DNA of 64,000 bases. Source: Ignavibacteria bacterium (GTDB taxonomy: Bacteria > Bacteroidota > Ignavibacteria > Kapaibacteriales > UBA4661). Positions 1-7,840 of the stretch are shown piece after piece. The DNA lies in NCBI GenBank assembly GCA_013298775.1, contig JAAFIV010000003.1, forward strand, positions 62,001 through 126,000. Direction: 5' to 3'. Within the stretch, counting starts at the first letter, position 1; every line of letters starts with the position of its first letter. Both the position numbers and the translations under genes were made by a program. The notes under the pieces are model-generated. The model made no database searches. It was not told where the DNA came from and saw only the letters and a list, made by a program, of their open reading frames with translations.

Positions 1-2
1 CA

Positions 3-557
3 AAAGTGCAGTATCGCAAAAGTACGAATCTTGCCGCAGAGACCGCACAGATGCTTGCTGCTGGGAAAATTGTGGCATGGATGCAAGGCGCAATGGAAGT
101 TGGCGCACGTGCCTTAGGAGCGCGGTCAATCCTTGCTTCGCCGATATTTCCCGATATGAAAGACAAGCTCAATCTCGAAGTAAAACACCGTGAAACTTGG
201 CGACCCTTTTGCCCGTCTATCAAAGCAGAAAGCTACGAGCGATTTATTCCAAGCGGCGTAGATTCAGCATTTATGGTGGTTGCGCTGCCATTCTCCGAGA
301 AAGAAAAATCAAACGTGCCGTCGTGCGTCCATGTTGATGGAACCGCTCGCACACAGCGCGTTACGAAGGAAGCACATCCCTTGTTCTGGAGCGTGTTGGA
401 CGAATTTGAAAAACTCACAAGCTACGGCATTTTGATAAACACATCCTTCAATGTGCAAGGCGAACCAACGGTTTGTACGCCCCAAGACGCGCTTCGGTGC
501 TACTTCTCGACGGGTTTAGACGCGCTTGTGATAGGTAGTTTTATTTTGACGAAATAA
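3..557 (+). CDS. carbamoyltransferase, C-terminal part (5' truncated by window)
   Basis: The reading frame is open to the left edge, so only the last ~185 residues are present. They match the C-terminal domain of the NodU/CmcH/TobZ O-carbamoyltransferase family, which uses carbamoyl phosphate and ATP to carbamoylate a hydroxyl on a sugar or natural product. Visible family motifs are MEVGARALGARSI near the start, the KHRETWRPFCPSI stretch, and GILINTSFNVQGEPTVCTP near the end. The GTG at position 6 is only an in-frame codon, not a believable start. The next gene begins 18 bp after the stop, so the two may be co-transcribed. The acceptor substrate cannot be told from this fragment. Confidence 0.85.
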   Translation, partial: KVQYRKSTNLAAETAQMLAAGKIVAWMQGAMEVGARALGARSILASPIFPDMKDKLNLEVKHRETWRPFCPSIKAESYERFIPSGVDSAFMVVALPFSEKEKSNVPSCVHVDGTARTQRVTKEAHPLFWSVLDEFEKLTSYGILINTSFNVQGEPTVCTPQDALRCYFSTGLDALVIGSFILTK

Positions 558-575
558 CTTTACGGAAAAAACATC

Positions 576-1235
576 ATGGATTTTCAAGCAATTTTCCAAA
601 ATCTGCTCGTAACGATGCCGATTTTCCTTCTCTCGCTCTCGGTTCACGAAGCTGCACACGCAGCAACGGCGTACTATCTCGGCGACCCAACGGCGCGGGA
701 TTTGGGGCGCGTTACCATCAATCCCGTGCCGCATATTGACCCCATTGGCACGATTCTCATGCCGATTATTTCCTCGCTCATGGGCGGTTTTGCGATGATT
801 GGCTGGGCAAAACCCGTCCCGATTGATTGGCGAAACTTGCGCAATATCAAACGCGATGACACCTTGATTGCCGTTGCGGGACCAATATCAAACCTTATCT
901 TGGCGTTTGTCTTTGTGGCAGGATTAGCCGTCGTTGGCTCTGGCGTGATTGATACCGCTCCCGGCACGGCTGGCGAGCTTTTGTACCGCTTTTCGCGCTA
1001 CGGCTTGATTATCAACGTCGCGCTTGCCATGTTCAATATGATTCCTATTCCGCCTCTGGACGGCTCGCACGTGCTTGCAAACGCCCTTCCGAACGACCTT
1101 GCGGAAAAGTATCGCTCCTTCAGTATGTACGGTATTTTTCTTTTGCTGATTTTGCTGAATTTCACGCCGCTCAGCCGCGTTCTCAATACCGTGATTGGCA
1201 GCGTGGTAAGCCTGTATTTACGCCTTGTTCCGTAG
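576..1235 (+). CDS. site-2 protease family (M50) membrane metalloprotease
   Basis: 219 residues with about five or six hydrophobic segments. The zinc motif HEAAH lies at residues 24-28 in the first membrane segment, and the third ligand is probably Asp162 in the PPLDGSH motif, which is the M50 arrangement. There is no PDZ domain, so this is the short, RseP-unlike class of rhomboid-size site-2 proteases found widely in bacteria and archaea. The family cleaves transmembrane segments; the substrate here is unknown. ATG start at 576 follows the carbamoyltransferase stop by 18 bp. Confidence 0.9.
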   Translation: MDFQAIFQNLLVTMPIFLLSLSVHEAAHAATAYYLGDPTARDLGRVTINPVPHIDPIGTILMPIISSLMGGFAMIGWAKPVPIDWRNLRNIKRDDTLIAVAGPISNLILAFVFVAGLAVVGSGVIDTAPGTAGELLYRFSRYGLIINVALAMFNMIPIPPLDGSHVLANALPNDLAEKYRSFSMYGIFLLLILLNFTPLSRVLNTVIGSVVSLYLRLVP

Positions 1236-1364
1236 TTATGATGATGCAATGTTTGCCGTAACAATTTTCTCACAATCTCTCCTTCTTTCGCCTTCCTGTT
1301 GCTTGACTTGGGGCTTCTCATGGTGCATAAAGCAGAAATCATACTTCAGCAAAAGAGTTTGGCA

Positions 1365-4300
1365 ATGAGCAGACAAAAGAGTCTGTTCTACCGAAGCCAG
1401 TATTCATCCGTAGCGCAGACACTCTTGTCTGCGCCAAACATCTGTGCGCCAAACATCACTTTGTGCATCATTGCATTTTTTTTCCTTCATACACTTCTTT
1501 TCGCACAGCTCACTTCCTCTCGCCAAACACAAGCAATGACAAGGCTTGGCGGGGATTTATCCTTCCAGCATATTTCCGTCGAGCAGGGACTTTCGCAGCC
1601 GAATGTGTATTCGATTGCGCAAGACCGCACTGGCTTTATTTGGGTGGCAACCGCCGACGGACTGAGCCGCTACGATGGCTCTACCTTCAAGGTTTTTCGC
1701 CGTGTTGCGGGCGATAAAACGTCCTTATCCGATAACTTTGTTGTCAAATTATTTTCCGATAGCAAAGGCACACTCTGGATTGGCACACGCGATGGCGGCT
1801 TGAATCGCTACAATCCAATACAAAGTACCTTCACGCACTTCAAACATCGTGCAAACGACGCGCAGAGTTTGAGTCATAATTTCGTTACTTCATTTGCGGA
1901 GGATGCCGAAGGAAGGCTCTGGGTTGGCACAGAGGACGGTCTGAATGTGCTGAATGCGCAAACAGGCGTGTGTACGCGCTTTCTGCCTGGCACCAATGTT
2001 ACTGCGCTGACCAACGATGTAAACGGCTTGCTCTGGATTGGCACGGATAAAGGCTTGTTGCTGTGGAATCCGCGTACGGCAAGTATTGTACAAACATTTC
2101 GCTACAACCCGCTTGATTCCTCGACCTTGAGCGGCAACGATATTATTTCTCTTTGCCAAGAAGCCGACCGCACCTTGTGGATTGCCACCAGTGCGCACGG
2201 ACTGAACCGTTTGCGTCCGCAATCCCGCGTCATGGAACGCTTTGAGGAACAACGCTCGCGCGAGCATGGCATGGTGGATAACAATCTGCGCGTCGTTGCG
2301 ACAGATGGCATGGGCAATGTGTGGGTGGGAACGCAGGGAAATGGTGCGCTTGTTGTTGATAAAGCTACGGGAAAATTTCGTTCCTATCGCTACGAAGGCT
2401 CGAATCCACGCAGCTTGAGCGGGAATATTGTGTTTGCATTTTTCCAAGACCGTTCGGGCGCGTTTTGGGTTGGCACCTTTGGAAATGGCTTGAATGTGTG
2501 TTCCGATGCCTCTCGCGCCTTTCGCACGTATCTCTGCGACGCGCTGAACCCCAGCAATATCACCGCAAATGGCGTGTATGCTCTTTGCGAAGACAAGCAC
2601 GGTATTTTGTGGATTGGCACAGAAAATGGTCTTGTTCGTATGAATCGCGCAAGCGGCTCGGTAGAACGCTTCCCACGACTTGGGCAAGCGGCAAGCGCGA
2701 CAAACAAAGATAATTTCTTCGTCTATGCCATTCGCCAAACCCGCGACGGAATGCTGTGGATTGGGACGGGAAAGGGATTGTTTAAGCTCGACCCAGCAAC
2801 GATGCGCTTTACAAGCTATGCTAGTGCTCAAAGCGAAACCGCGCCCACACTTCTCCCAGCAAGTATTCGTGCGAATGAAAACCGTATTTTTGCGATTCAC
2901 GAAAGCGCACGTGGCGACCTTTGGCTTGGGACGCTCGGCGGCGGACTGCGGCAATTCAACCCGCAAAAGGGCGTATTTACTGGGCAATTTACCACGCATA
3001 CTTCTGGCTTGTCGCACAATATCGTGCGGGCAGTCGCTGAGGACGCGGCGGGCAATCTTTGGCTCGGCACACGCGGTGGCGGCTTGTGTAGATTCAATCC
3101 CTCAGAACCCAGCAATGAAAAGGCGTGGCGGGTTTTTCGACATGATGATGAACGCCCAAAAACACTCAGTTACGATGCGATTTTTAGTTTGCATTGCGAC
3201 CGCAATCAAGCTCTATGGATTGGCACGCAAGGCGGTGGTTTGTGCAAAATAGACACACGCATTATTGACGCAAACACAAGCAATAAAGCGGATTCTATCG
3301 AATTCCATACATGGAAAGAAGAACAAGGTTTGGCAAATAATGTGGTCTATGGCATCGTCGAGGACGAGCGTGGTGCGCTGTGGATGAGTACACATCAAGG
3401 TTTGTCGCGCTTTACGCCGAACAGTACGGCATTCACGAAGTTTAAAAACTACGATTGGCGCGACGGCTTGCAAAACAACGAATTCAATGCGGGCGCGTAC
3501 ACACGTGGCGCGGGCGGACGCGTGTATTTTGGCGGTATTCAGGGCGTGAATGAATTTTATCCCGATAGCATCAAGGAAAATAGCTTTGTTCCGCCCGTTG
3601 TGATAACATCCTTCAAGCGATTTGGCGAAGAAGTGCGCTTGGAGCGTGATATTTCCTTGCTCGATACGCTTTGCATTTCTTACAAAGACAACTTTTTTTC
3701 GCTCGAATTTTCCGCGCTCAGTTTCGTGCAGGACGATAAAAACCGCTTCAAATATATGCTGGAAGGCTTCGATGCGAAATGGGTGCAAGCGGGCGCACGC
3801 CACGAAGTACGCTATACAAATTTGCAAGGCGGCGACTACGTTTTTCGCGTAAAAGCGAGCAACAACGACGGCGTGTGGAACACGGAAGGACGCGCCCTGC
3901 GCGTTATCGTGATGCCACCTTTTTGGGAGCGGTGGTGGTTTCGTTTAAGTGCGGGAATTCTTGGTGCGTTGCTCGTTGTTGCTGGATATAGAGCGCGAGT
4001 ACGATTCTTGGAACTGCGTACCCAAACGCTCGAAGAGCAAGTAAATAAGCGCACCGTAGAGCTGCGCGAAAGTTACGAGCAGTTGCAGTCTGCGAATGAG
4101 GAAATTCAGCGACAGGTGGAATTATTGGACGAACAAAGCCGCGAAACCGAGCTTGCGAACTCGACCTTGCAGGAAAAAAATCTGGAAATTGAGGAAGAGC
4201 GCAAAAAAGCAGATGCGTTGCTCTTGAACGTGCTTCCCCCAAAGATTGCAGAACGCTTGAAAGCGGGCGAAAGCACAATTGCCGAGCGGTTTGATAACGT

Positions 4301-4832
4301 CAGCGTTTTATTTGCCGATATTGTCGGCTTTACCGAGCTAGCAGCAGAGCGGTCTCCAGAGGAAGTTGTTGATATTTTGAATACGATTTTTTCCGCGTTT
4401 GATATTTTCTCGGAACGCTATAAATTGGAAAAAATCAAAACTATTGGCGATGCGTACATGATTGTCGGTGGCGTTCCGAACCCGCACCCGCATCACGCTG
4501 AAGCCACTGCGGATATGGCTCTGGAAATGCTGGAGACGCTTGAAATTCTGCGCTACACAATGAAAGCAAACGTGCGGGTGCGAATTGGTATGAATACTGG
4601 TCCCGTTGTGGCAGGAATTATTGGGCAAAAGAAATTTTCCTACGACCTCTGGGGCGATACAGTAAACACCGCAAGCCGCATGGAGTCTCACGGTGAGGCG
4701 AATAAGATTCATTGTACCGAAGAAGTGTATGAGCTGTTGAAAGACACATTTGTTTTTGAAGAGCGCGAGAAAATAGACATCAAAGGTAAGGGACTCATGC
4801 AGACGTATTTTTTGCTAGCGCGGAAGAAATAA
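1365..4832 (+). CDS. two-propeller periplasmic sensor fused to class III adenylate cyclase
   Basis: About 1155 residues from ATG 1365. Order: short N-terminus, one hydrophobic export segment (CIIAFFFLHTLLFAQ), many propeller blades with repeated LWIGT...GL(N/S)R motifs (about residues 50-730, enough for two seven-bladed propellers), a Y_Y_Y-type beta domain, a membrane segment, a coiled coil, and a class III cyclase domain at the C-terminus. Metal aspartates are visible in FADIVGFT (Asp985) and TIGDAYM (Asp1029). The Lys of LEKIKT and the Asp, Asn and Arg of LWGDTVNTASRMES are those of adenylate rather than guanylate cyclases. The sensor half is the one used by Bacteroidota hybrid two-component systems, so a periplasmic ligand, probably a glycan, controlling cAMP is inferred. 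The start is uncertain: an upstream ATG exists at 1299, and the first 24 residues from 1365 are encoded by a dispersed repeat. Confidence 0.88.
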   Translation: MSRQKSLFYRSQYSSVAQTLLSAPNICAPNITLCIIAFFFLHTLLFAQLTSSRQTQAMTRLGGDLSFQHISVEQGLSQPNVYSIAQDRTGFIWVATADGLSRYDGSTFKVFRRVAGDKTSLSDNFVVKLFSDSKGTLWIGTRDGGLNRYNPIQSTFTHFKHRANDAQSLSHNFVTSFAEDAEGRLWVGTEDGLNVLNAQTGVCTRFLPGTNVTALTNDVNGLLWIGTDKGLLLWNPRTASIVQTFRYNPLDSSTLSGNDIISLCQEADRTLWIATSAHGLNRLRPQSRVMERFEEQRSREHGMVDNNLRVVATDGMGNVWVGTQGNGALVVDKATGKFRSYRYEGSNPRSLSGNIVFAFFQDRSGAFWVGTFGNGLNVCSDASRAFRTYLCDALNPSNITANGVYALCEDKHGILWIGTENGLVRMNRASGSVERFPRLGQAASATNKDNFFVYAIRQTRDGMLWIGTGKGLFKLDPATMRFTSYASAQSETAPTLLPASIRANENRIFAIHESARGDLWLGTLGGGLRQFNPQKGVFTGQFTTHTSGLSHNIVRAVAEDAAGNLWLGTRGGGLCRFNPSEPSNEKAWRVFRHDDERPKTLSYDAIFSLHCDRNQALWIGTQGGGLCKIDTRIIDANTSNKADSIEFHTWKEEQGLANNVVYGIVEDERGALWMSTHQGLSRFTPNSTAFTKFKNYDWRDGLQNNEFNAGAYTRGAGGRVYFGGIQGVNEFYPDSIKENSFVPPVVITSFKRFGEEVRLERDISLLDTLCISYKDNFFSLEFSALSFVQDDKNRFKYMLEGFDAKWVQAGARHEVRYTNLQGGDYVFRVKASNNDGVWNTEGRALRVIVMPPFWERWWFRLSAGILGALLVVAGYRARVRFLELRTQTLEEQVNKRTVELRESYEQLQSANEEIQRQVELLDEQSRETELANSTLQEKNLEIEEERKKADALLLNVLPPKIAERLKAGESTIAERFDNVSVLFADIVGFTELAAERSPEEVVDILNTIFSAFDIFSERYKLEKIKTIGDAYMIVGGVPNPHPHHAEATADMALEMLETLEILRYTMKANVRVRIGMNTGPVVAGIIGQKKFSYDLWGDTVNTASRMESHGEANKIHCTEEVYELLKDTFVFEEREKIDIKGKGLMQTYFLLARKK
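1368..1435. repeat. family A palindromic element (copy A1, inside the cyclase N-terminus)
   Basis: Two opposed arms: GCAGACAAAAGAGTCTGTTC-type at about 1368-1391 and GTAGCGCAGACACTCTTGTC-type at 1410-1435. The second arm is itself a hairpin (CGCAGACA, loop CTCT, TGTCTGCG). It is the same element seen in gaps at 40086, 41508 and 43941, but here it lies directly after the ATG at 1365 and is in frame with the cyclase gene. Confidence 0.8.
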
Positions 4833-4949
4833 TGCTGGTGGCGCAGTCTTCAACGAAAAATCTTTTTCGCTCGTCTATGCTCTAAAGAGCAAATACACCA
4901 CAAAAATTTTGCTCATTTTTCATCAACACCATCATCATAAAAACTCACT

Positions 4950-5384
4950 ATGAAAACGACCGTAAATCCTCTTCGGAGCTTGTGTACAGCATTGTTTGCT
5001 GTTACGATGATATTCGCCACCATGCCCGTAATGGCGCAAGACAAAGCCGCGCTTATGAAAAAAGGCGAAACCGTGTACAAAAGCTATTGTCAAACCTGTC
5101 ATCAGGCGAATGGTCAGGGTTTATCAACGGTATATCCGCCGCTTGCTGCTTCGGATTATATCAAAAGCAAACCCAAAAAAGAAATTATCAGCAGCGTGGT
5201 CAATGGCTTGAATGGTGAAATCACCGTGAATGGCAAAAAATTTAATGGCGTAATGGTCGCACTTCCAAAGAATTACACCGATGAAGATGCCGCAGCAGCA
5301 ATTACCTACGTGCTGAATAGCTGGGGCAATCCAGGCGGTGTGGTGAGCGTTGCCGAAGTAAAAGCAGCGCGGAAGAAGAAGTAA
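4950..5384 (+). CDS. secreted monohaem cytochrome c
   Basis: 144 residues with a Sec signal peptide (hydrophobic core about residues 11-28, ending VMAQ). The haem c attachment site CQTCH is at residues 47-51, followed by the usual NGQGLSTVYPPL loop. A distal Met ligand is probably in GVMVALPK, and the last helix has the ITYVLNSWGN pattern of class I cytochromes c related to those in oxidase or reductase modules. It should carry electrons in the periplasm. No oxidase or other redox genes are adjacent, so its partner is unknown. The gene stands alone, followed by a probable terminator. Confidence 0.92.
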   Translation: MKTTVNPLRSLCTALFAVTMIFATMPVMAQDKAALMKKGETVYKSYCQTCHQANGQGLSTVYPPLAASDYIKSKPKKEIISSVVNGLNGEITVNGKKFNGVMVALPKNYTDEDAAAAITYVLNSWGNPGGVVSVAEVKAARKKK

Positions 5385-5426
5385 GCAGAATTGAAGTAAG
5401 CAGAATTTCAAGATTATTGGTAACTT

Positions 5427-5493
5427 GCAAAAGCATTTATCGTGAAGAGCGCGTCCAATCTCGCTTTCGTGGTAAATGCTTTTGCTGTTTTTT
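5427..5493 (+). terminator. probable terminator of cytochrome c gene
   Basis: A 13-bp perfect inverted repeat (GCAAAAGCATTTA at 5427-5439 with TAAATGCTTTTGC at 5473-5485) is followed by TGTTTTTTA. The loop is long (33 nt), which makes the call less than certain. Confidence 0.5.
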
Positions 5494-5518
5494 ACAGCAC
5501 TGTGTAAAAATCTTCAGT

Positions 5519-5596
5519 AGTGGCACAGACATTCTTGTCTGTGAGTGTTGGTGCGGGTTTCAAGCGAGAAACACAGGCAAGAATGCCTATGCCACT
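5519..5596. repeat. family A palindromic element (copy A2)
   Basis: Two inverted 25-bp arms at 5519-5543 and 5572-5596. The left arm carries the family core CACAGACATTCTTGTCTGTG, itself a hairpin with 8-bp stem and TTCT loop; the right arm has diverged by a few bases but still pairs. It lies 75 bp upstream of fmt. Confidence 0.85.
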
Positions 5597-5670
5597 AAAG
5601 CCTGTTTTATGGGGCTTATGAGAGCTTTGTATGGTACTGAATATTTTGTCTCATCTTTTGCTTTTTGAAT

Positions 5671-6621
5671 ATGAACATCGTTTTTATGGGAACACCCGAT
5701 TTTGCTGTCGCCTCGCTCCGCGCCATTTATGCGCAATTCCCCGTCGCGGCGGTCGTAACTGTCCCCGACAAGCCCAAAGGGCGTGGCTTGGAGGTGCAGC
5801 CCTCTGCCATGAAACAAGCAGCCTTGGAACTCGGAATCGCTACCATTTTACAGCCAGAATCTCTCCGTGACCCAGATTTTATCAAGGCTTTGAGCGACAT
5901 CGCACCTGATATTATTGCGGTTGTCGCGTTTCGGATTTTACCCCGCGAAGTCTATACACTGGCGCGGCTTGGCGCGTTCAACATTCACGGAAGTTTGCTG
6001 CCGAAATATCGCGGTGCTGCACCAATAAACTGGGCAATCGTGAGTGGTGATGCGGTCTCTGGCGTTACTTCGTTCTTGCTGGCAGAAAGCGTAGATACAG
6101 GTGCGATGCTTGGAACACGCACCATTGCCATTCCCGATGGCATGACGGCTGGCGAACTCCACGACGCGCTCATGCCACTCGGCGCAGAGCTTGCCGTAGA
6201 AACCTGCTCAATGCTTGCTTCTGGGACAATTACGCCGCTTCTGCAAAATGATACCGAAGCCACAAAAGCTCCAAAGATTTTCCGCGAAACCTGCCGCATT
6301 GATTGGTCAAAAGCCGCAACACCGCTTCGGAACTTCATTCACGGAATGTCGCCGCATCCAGGCGCGTGGACGCGGATGCCTGATGGAAAAACAATGAAAA
6401 TTCTGCGTTGTGCAATCATCCCCGCAGAGAAGCACGGTTTTACACCACCTCTGGAGCAAGGCGCGTTCCGCATTCAGCAAGGAGAATGGTTTGTTGGCTG
6501 TGGTAATGCTGGTGTGCTACAATTAACCAGCATTCAAGCCGAAGGCAAGCGCGTGATGGATGTACATGAGTATTTGCGCGGGTATCGGGGGGAAAGCGTA
6601 GGAAAGTTTGCTGGAGAATAA
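5671..6621 (+). CDS. fmt: methionyl-tRNA formyltransferase
   Basis: 316 residues from ATG 5671; a TTG two codons earlier is less likely as a start. The enzyme formylates initiator Met-tRNA with 10-formyltetrahydrofolate. The N-terminus MNIVFMGTPDFA, the PDKPKGRG loop (the tRNA-contacting loop region) and the catalytic HGSLLPKYRGAAPINWAI segment (Asn-His-Asp triad region) are typical, and the C-terminal OB-like domain is present. Length is normal for the family. def, the usual partner, is not next to it. Confidence 0.96.
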   Translation: MNIVFMGTPDFAVASLRAIYAQFPVAAVVTVPDKPKGRGLEVQPSAMKQAALELGIATILQPESLRDPDFIKALSDIAPDIIAVVAFRILPREVYTLARLGAFNIHGSLLPKYRGAAPINWAIVSGDAVSGVTSFLLAESVDTGAMLGTRTIAIPDGMTAGELHDALMPLGAELAVETCSMLASGTITPLLQNDTEATKAPKIFRETCRIDWSKAATPLRNFIHGMSPHPGAWTRMPDGKTMKILRCAIIPAEKHGFTPPLEQGAFRIQQGEWFVGCGNAGVLQLTSIQAEGKRVMDVHEYLRGYRGESVGKFAGE

Positions 6622-6654
6622 ACTTTTTGCGGGTTAGTTTTTTTGATTTCATTC

Positions 6655-6674
6655 GTAGCACAGAGGTCTGTGCC
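6655..6674. repeat. degenerate single arm of family A
   Basis: A 20-bp stretch (GTAGCACAGAGGTCTGTGCC) with a small hairpin resembles one decayed family A arm. No partner arm is seen nearby. Confidence 0.4.
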
Positions 6675-6828
6675 AATGAAGCCCAAGAAATTTACTGTTT
6701 TATGCTTCTGTCCCCCAAAGTAACGATGCAGATATTCCTAAGCCGCGCACGCATATTCGCAAAAAACCCGTAACAATGCTATATTTGCAGGCAAGAAAAT
6801 TCACCAAACCAATTTCATACAATTTTCA

Positions 6829-6844
6829 TACAATCACGATTGTA
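6829..6844. promoter_or_regulatory. candidate operator upstream of ferritin gene
   Basis: A perfect inverted repeat, TACAAT-CACG-ATTGTA, ends 21 bp before the ferritin ATG, and its left half is part of a nine-base direct repeat TCATACAAT (6815-6823 and 6826-6834). It does not match the classical Fur or DtxR/IdeR consensus, so the regulator is not identified. Confidence 0.35.
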
Positions 6845-6865
6845 CAACCCTTTTGAAAGACCACT

Positions 6866-7399
6866 ATGCATAAGCAAGTATTAGAGGGCTTAAACAAGCA
6901 ACTCAACATGGAATTTTCATCGGCGTATGTTTATTTGGCAATGTCGTCCTACTTCGAGGAGATAGATTTGGAGGGCTTTTCAGCATGGTTCAAAGTAAAA
7001 GCGCACGAAGAGATGTTCCATGCAATGAAAATTTATGATTACATCGGCGACCGACGCGGTAAGCGCAGCATGACGGCGATTGACCTTCCCGCAAAATCGT
7101 GGAAAAGCCCCGTTGCGGCAGCAGAAGACGCATTCAAGCATGAATGCAAGGTTTCTGCTTCCATTCACAGTATCGTCGAAACGTGCCGTCAGCACAAAGA
7201 CCATTCTACCGAAGCATTTTTGCATTGGTTTGTGATGGAGCAGATTGAGGAAGAGACACAAGCAGACCGCATTTTCCAAAAAGCAAAAATGGTTGCCGAC
7301 AACCCAAGCGGAATGTTTATGCTTGACAACTATATGCTGGAACGCGCCAATGCAGATGCTGCCAACATTGGCAAAGAAGAAGGCGAAGGCGCGGAATAA
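6866..7399 (+). CDS. ftnA: bacterial non-haem ferritin
   Basis: 177 residues, the size of FtnA-type ferritins that oxidise Fe(II) and store iron in a 24-subunit shell. The diiron centre residues can be placed by comparison with E. coli FtnA: Glu16, Glu49 and His52 in KAHEEMFHAMK, Glu93, and Gln126/Glu129 in MEQIEEE. The last residues are acidic (KEEGEGAE). No ferroxidase-site residue is missing. The gene is monocistronic and preceded by a short inverted repeat that may be an operator. Confidence 0.95.
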   Translation: MHKQVLEGLNKQLNMEFSSAYVYLAMSSYFEEIDLEGFSAWFKVKAHEEMFHAMKIYDYIGDRRGKRSMTAIDLPAKSWKSPVAAAEDAFKHECKVSASIHSIVETCRQHKDHSTEAFLHWFVMEQIEEETQADRIFQKAKMVADNPSGMFMLDNYMLERANADAANIGKEEGEGAE

Positions 7400-7424
7400 T
7401 AACTTGAATTCAAGTAATCTTAAT

Positions 7425-7510
7425 TGTGCGGTACAGACAAAAGTGTCTATGCAAGCGAAGCCGCGCAAAATCTAACGCCAATGGTAACGCAGACACTCTT
7501 GTTACGCGCC
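7425..7510. repeat. degenerate family A element (copy A4)
   Basis: Two arms, about 7425-7451 and 7483-7510, each with the CAGACA/TGTCT hairpin pattern, the second of the GTAACGCAGACACTCTTG type. Several mismatches show decay. With the hairpin at 7540 it is the only structure seen in the 441-bp gap between ferritin and the kinase. Confidence 0.65.
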
Positions 7511-7539
7511 ATTTGCAAAAATCCAAACGCAAGAAGGAC

Positions 7540-7577
7540 AAGGCTTGAGGAGTAGTGCGCTCTTTAAGCCTTTTTTA
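7540..7577 (+). terminator. rho-independent terminator
   Basis: Stem AAGGCTT (7540-7546) / AAGCCTT (7566-7572) followed by a T-rich tract. It lies 141 bp beyond the ferritin stop, after a repeat, and probably ends that transcript. Confidence 0.55.
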
Positions 7578-7840
7578 TTTGGTATTTTGTGCGCCATTGA
7601 AAAAGAAATTCACAAAATGAAAAAAGATAAAAAAATCTCTTGTAATTCTCCCAAAGAAACAGGATTATTGTGATTCTTTATGCGTATCTTCATCTTCTTT
7701 AGAGGGACACACACACTGTATCGGCAGCAGTGTATCAGCACGACGACATTCTGCAAGATTTTTGAACAATAACACTTCTTCAACGTTCTTGTGGAATCTT
7801 GCCCCTTCAAGCATACTTACCTTGTTAAATTATTGATATT

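Noticed and set aside
1890-3017. Long minus-strand frame of 375 codons
   Set aside because: It is antisense to the propeller repeats, whose periodic Gly/Trp codons keep other frames open; no protein family is recognised.
4854-4890. Small A/T-rich hairpins after the propeller-cyclase gene
   Set aside because: CGAAAAATCTTTTTCG and GCTCTAAAGAGC are too short or lack a T tract to be called a terminator with confidence.
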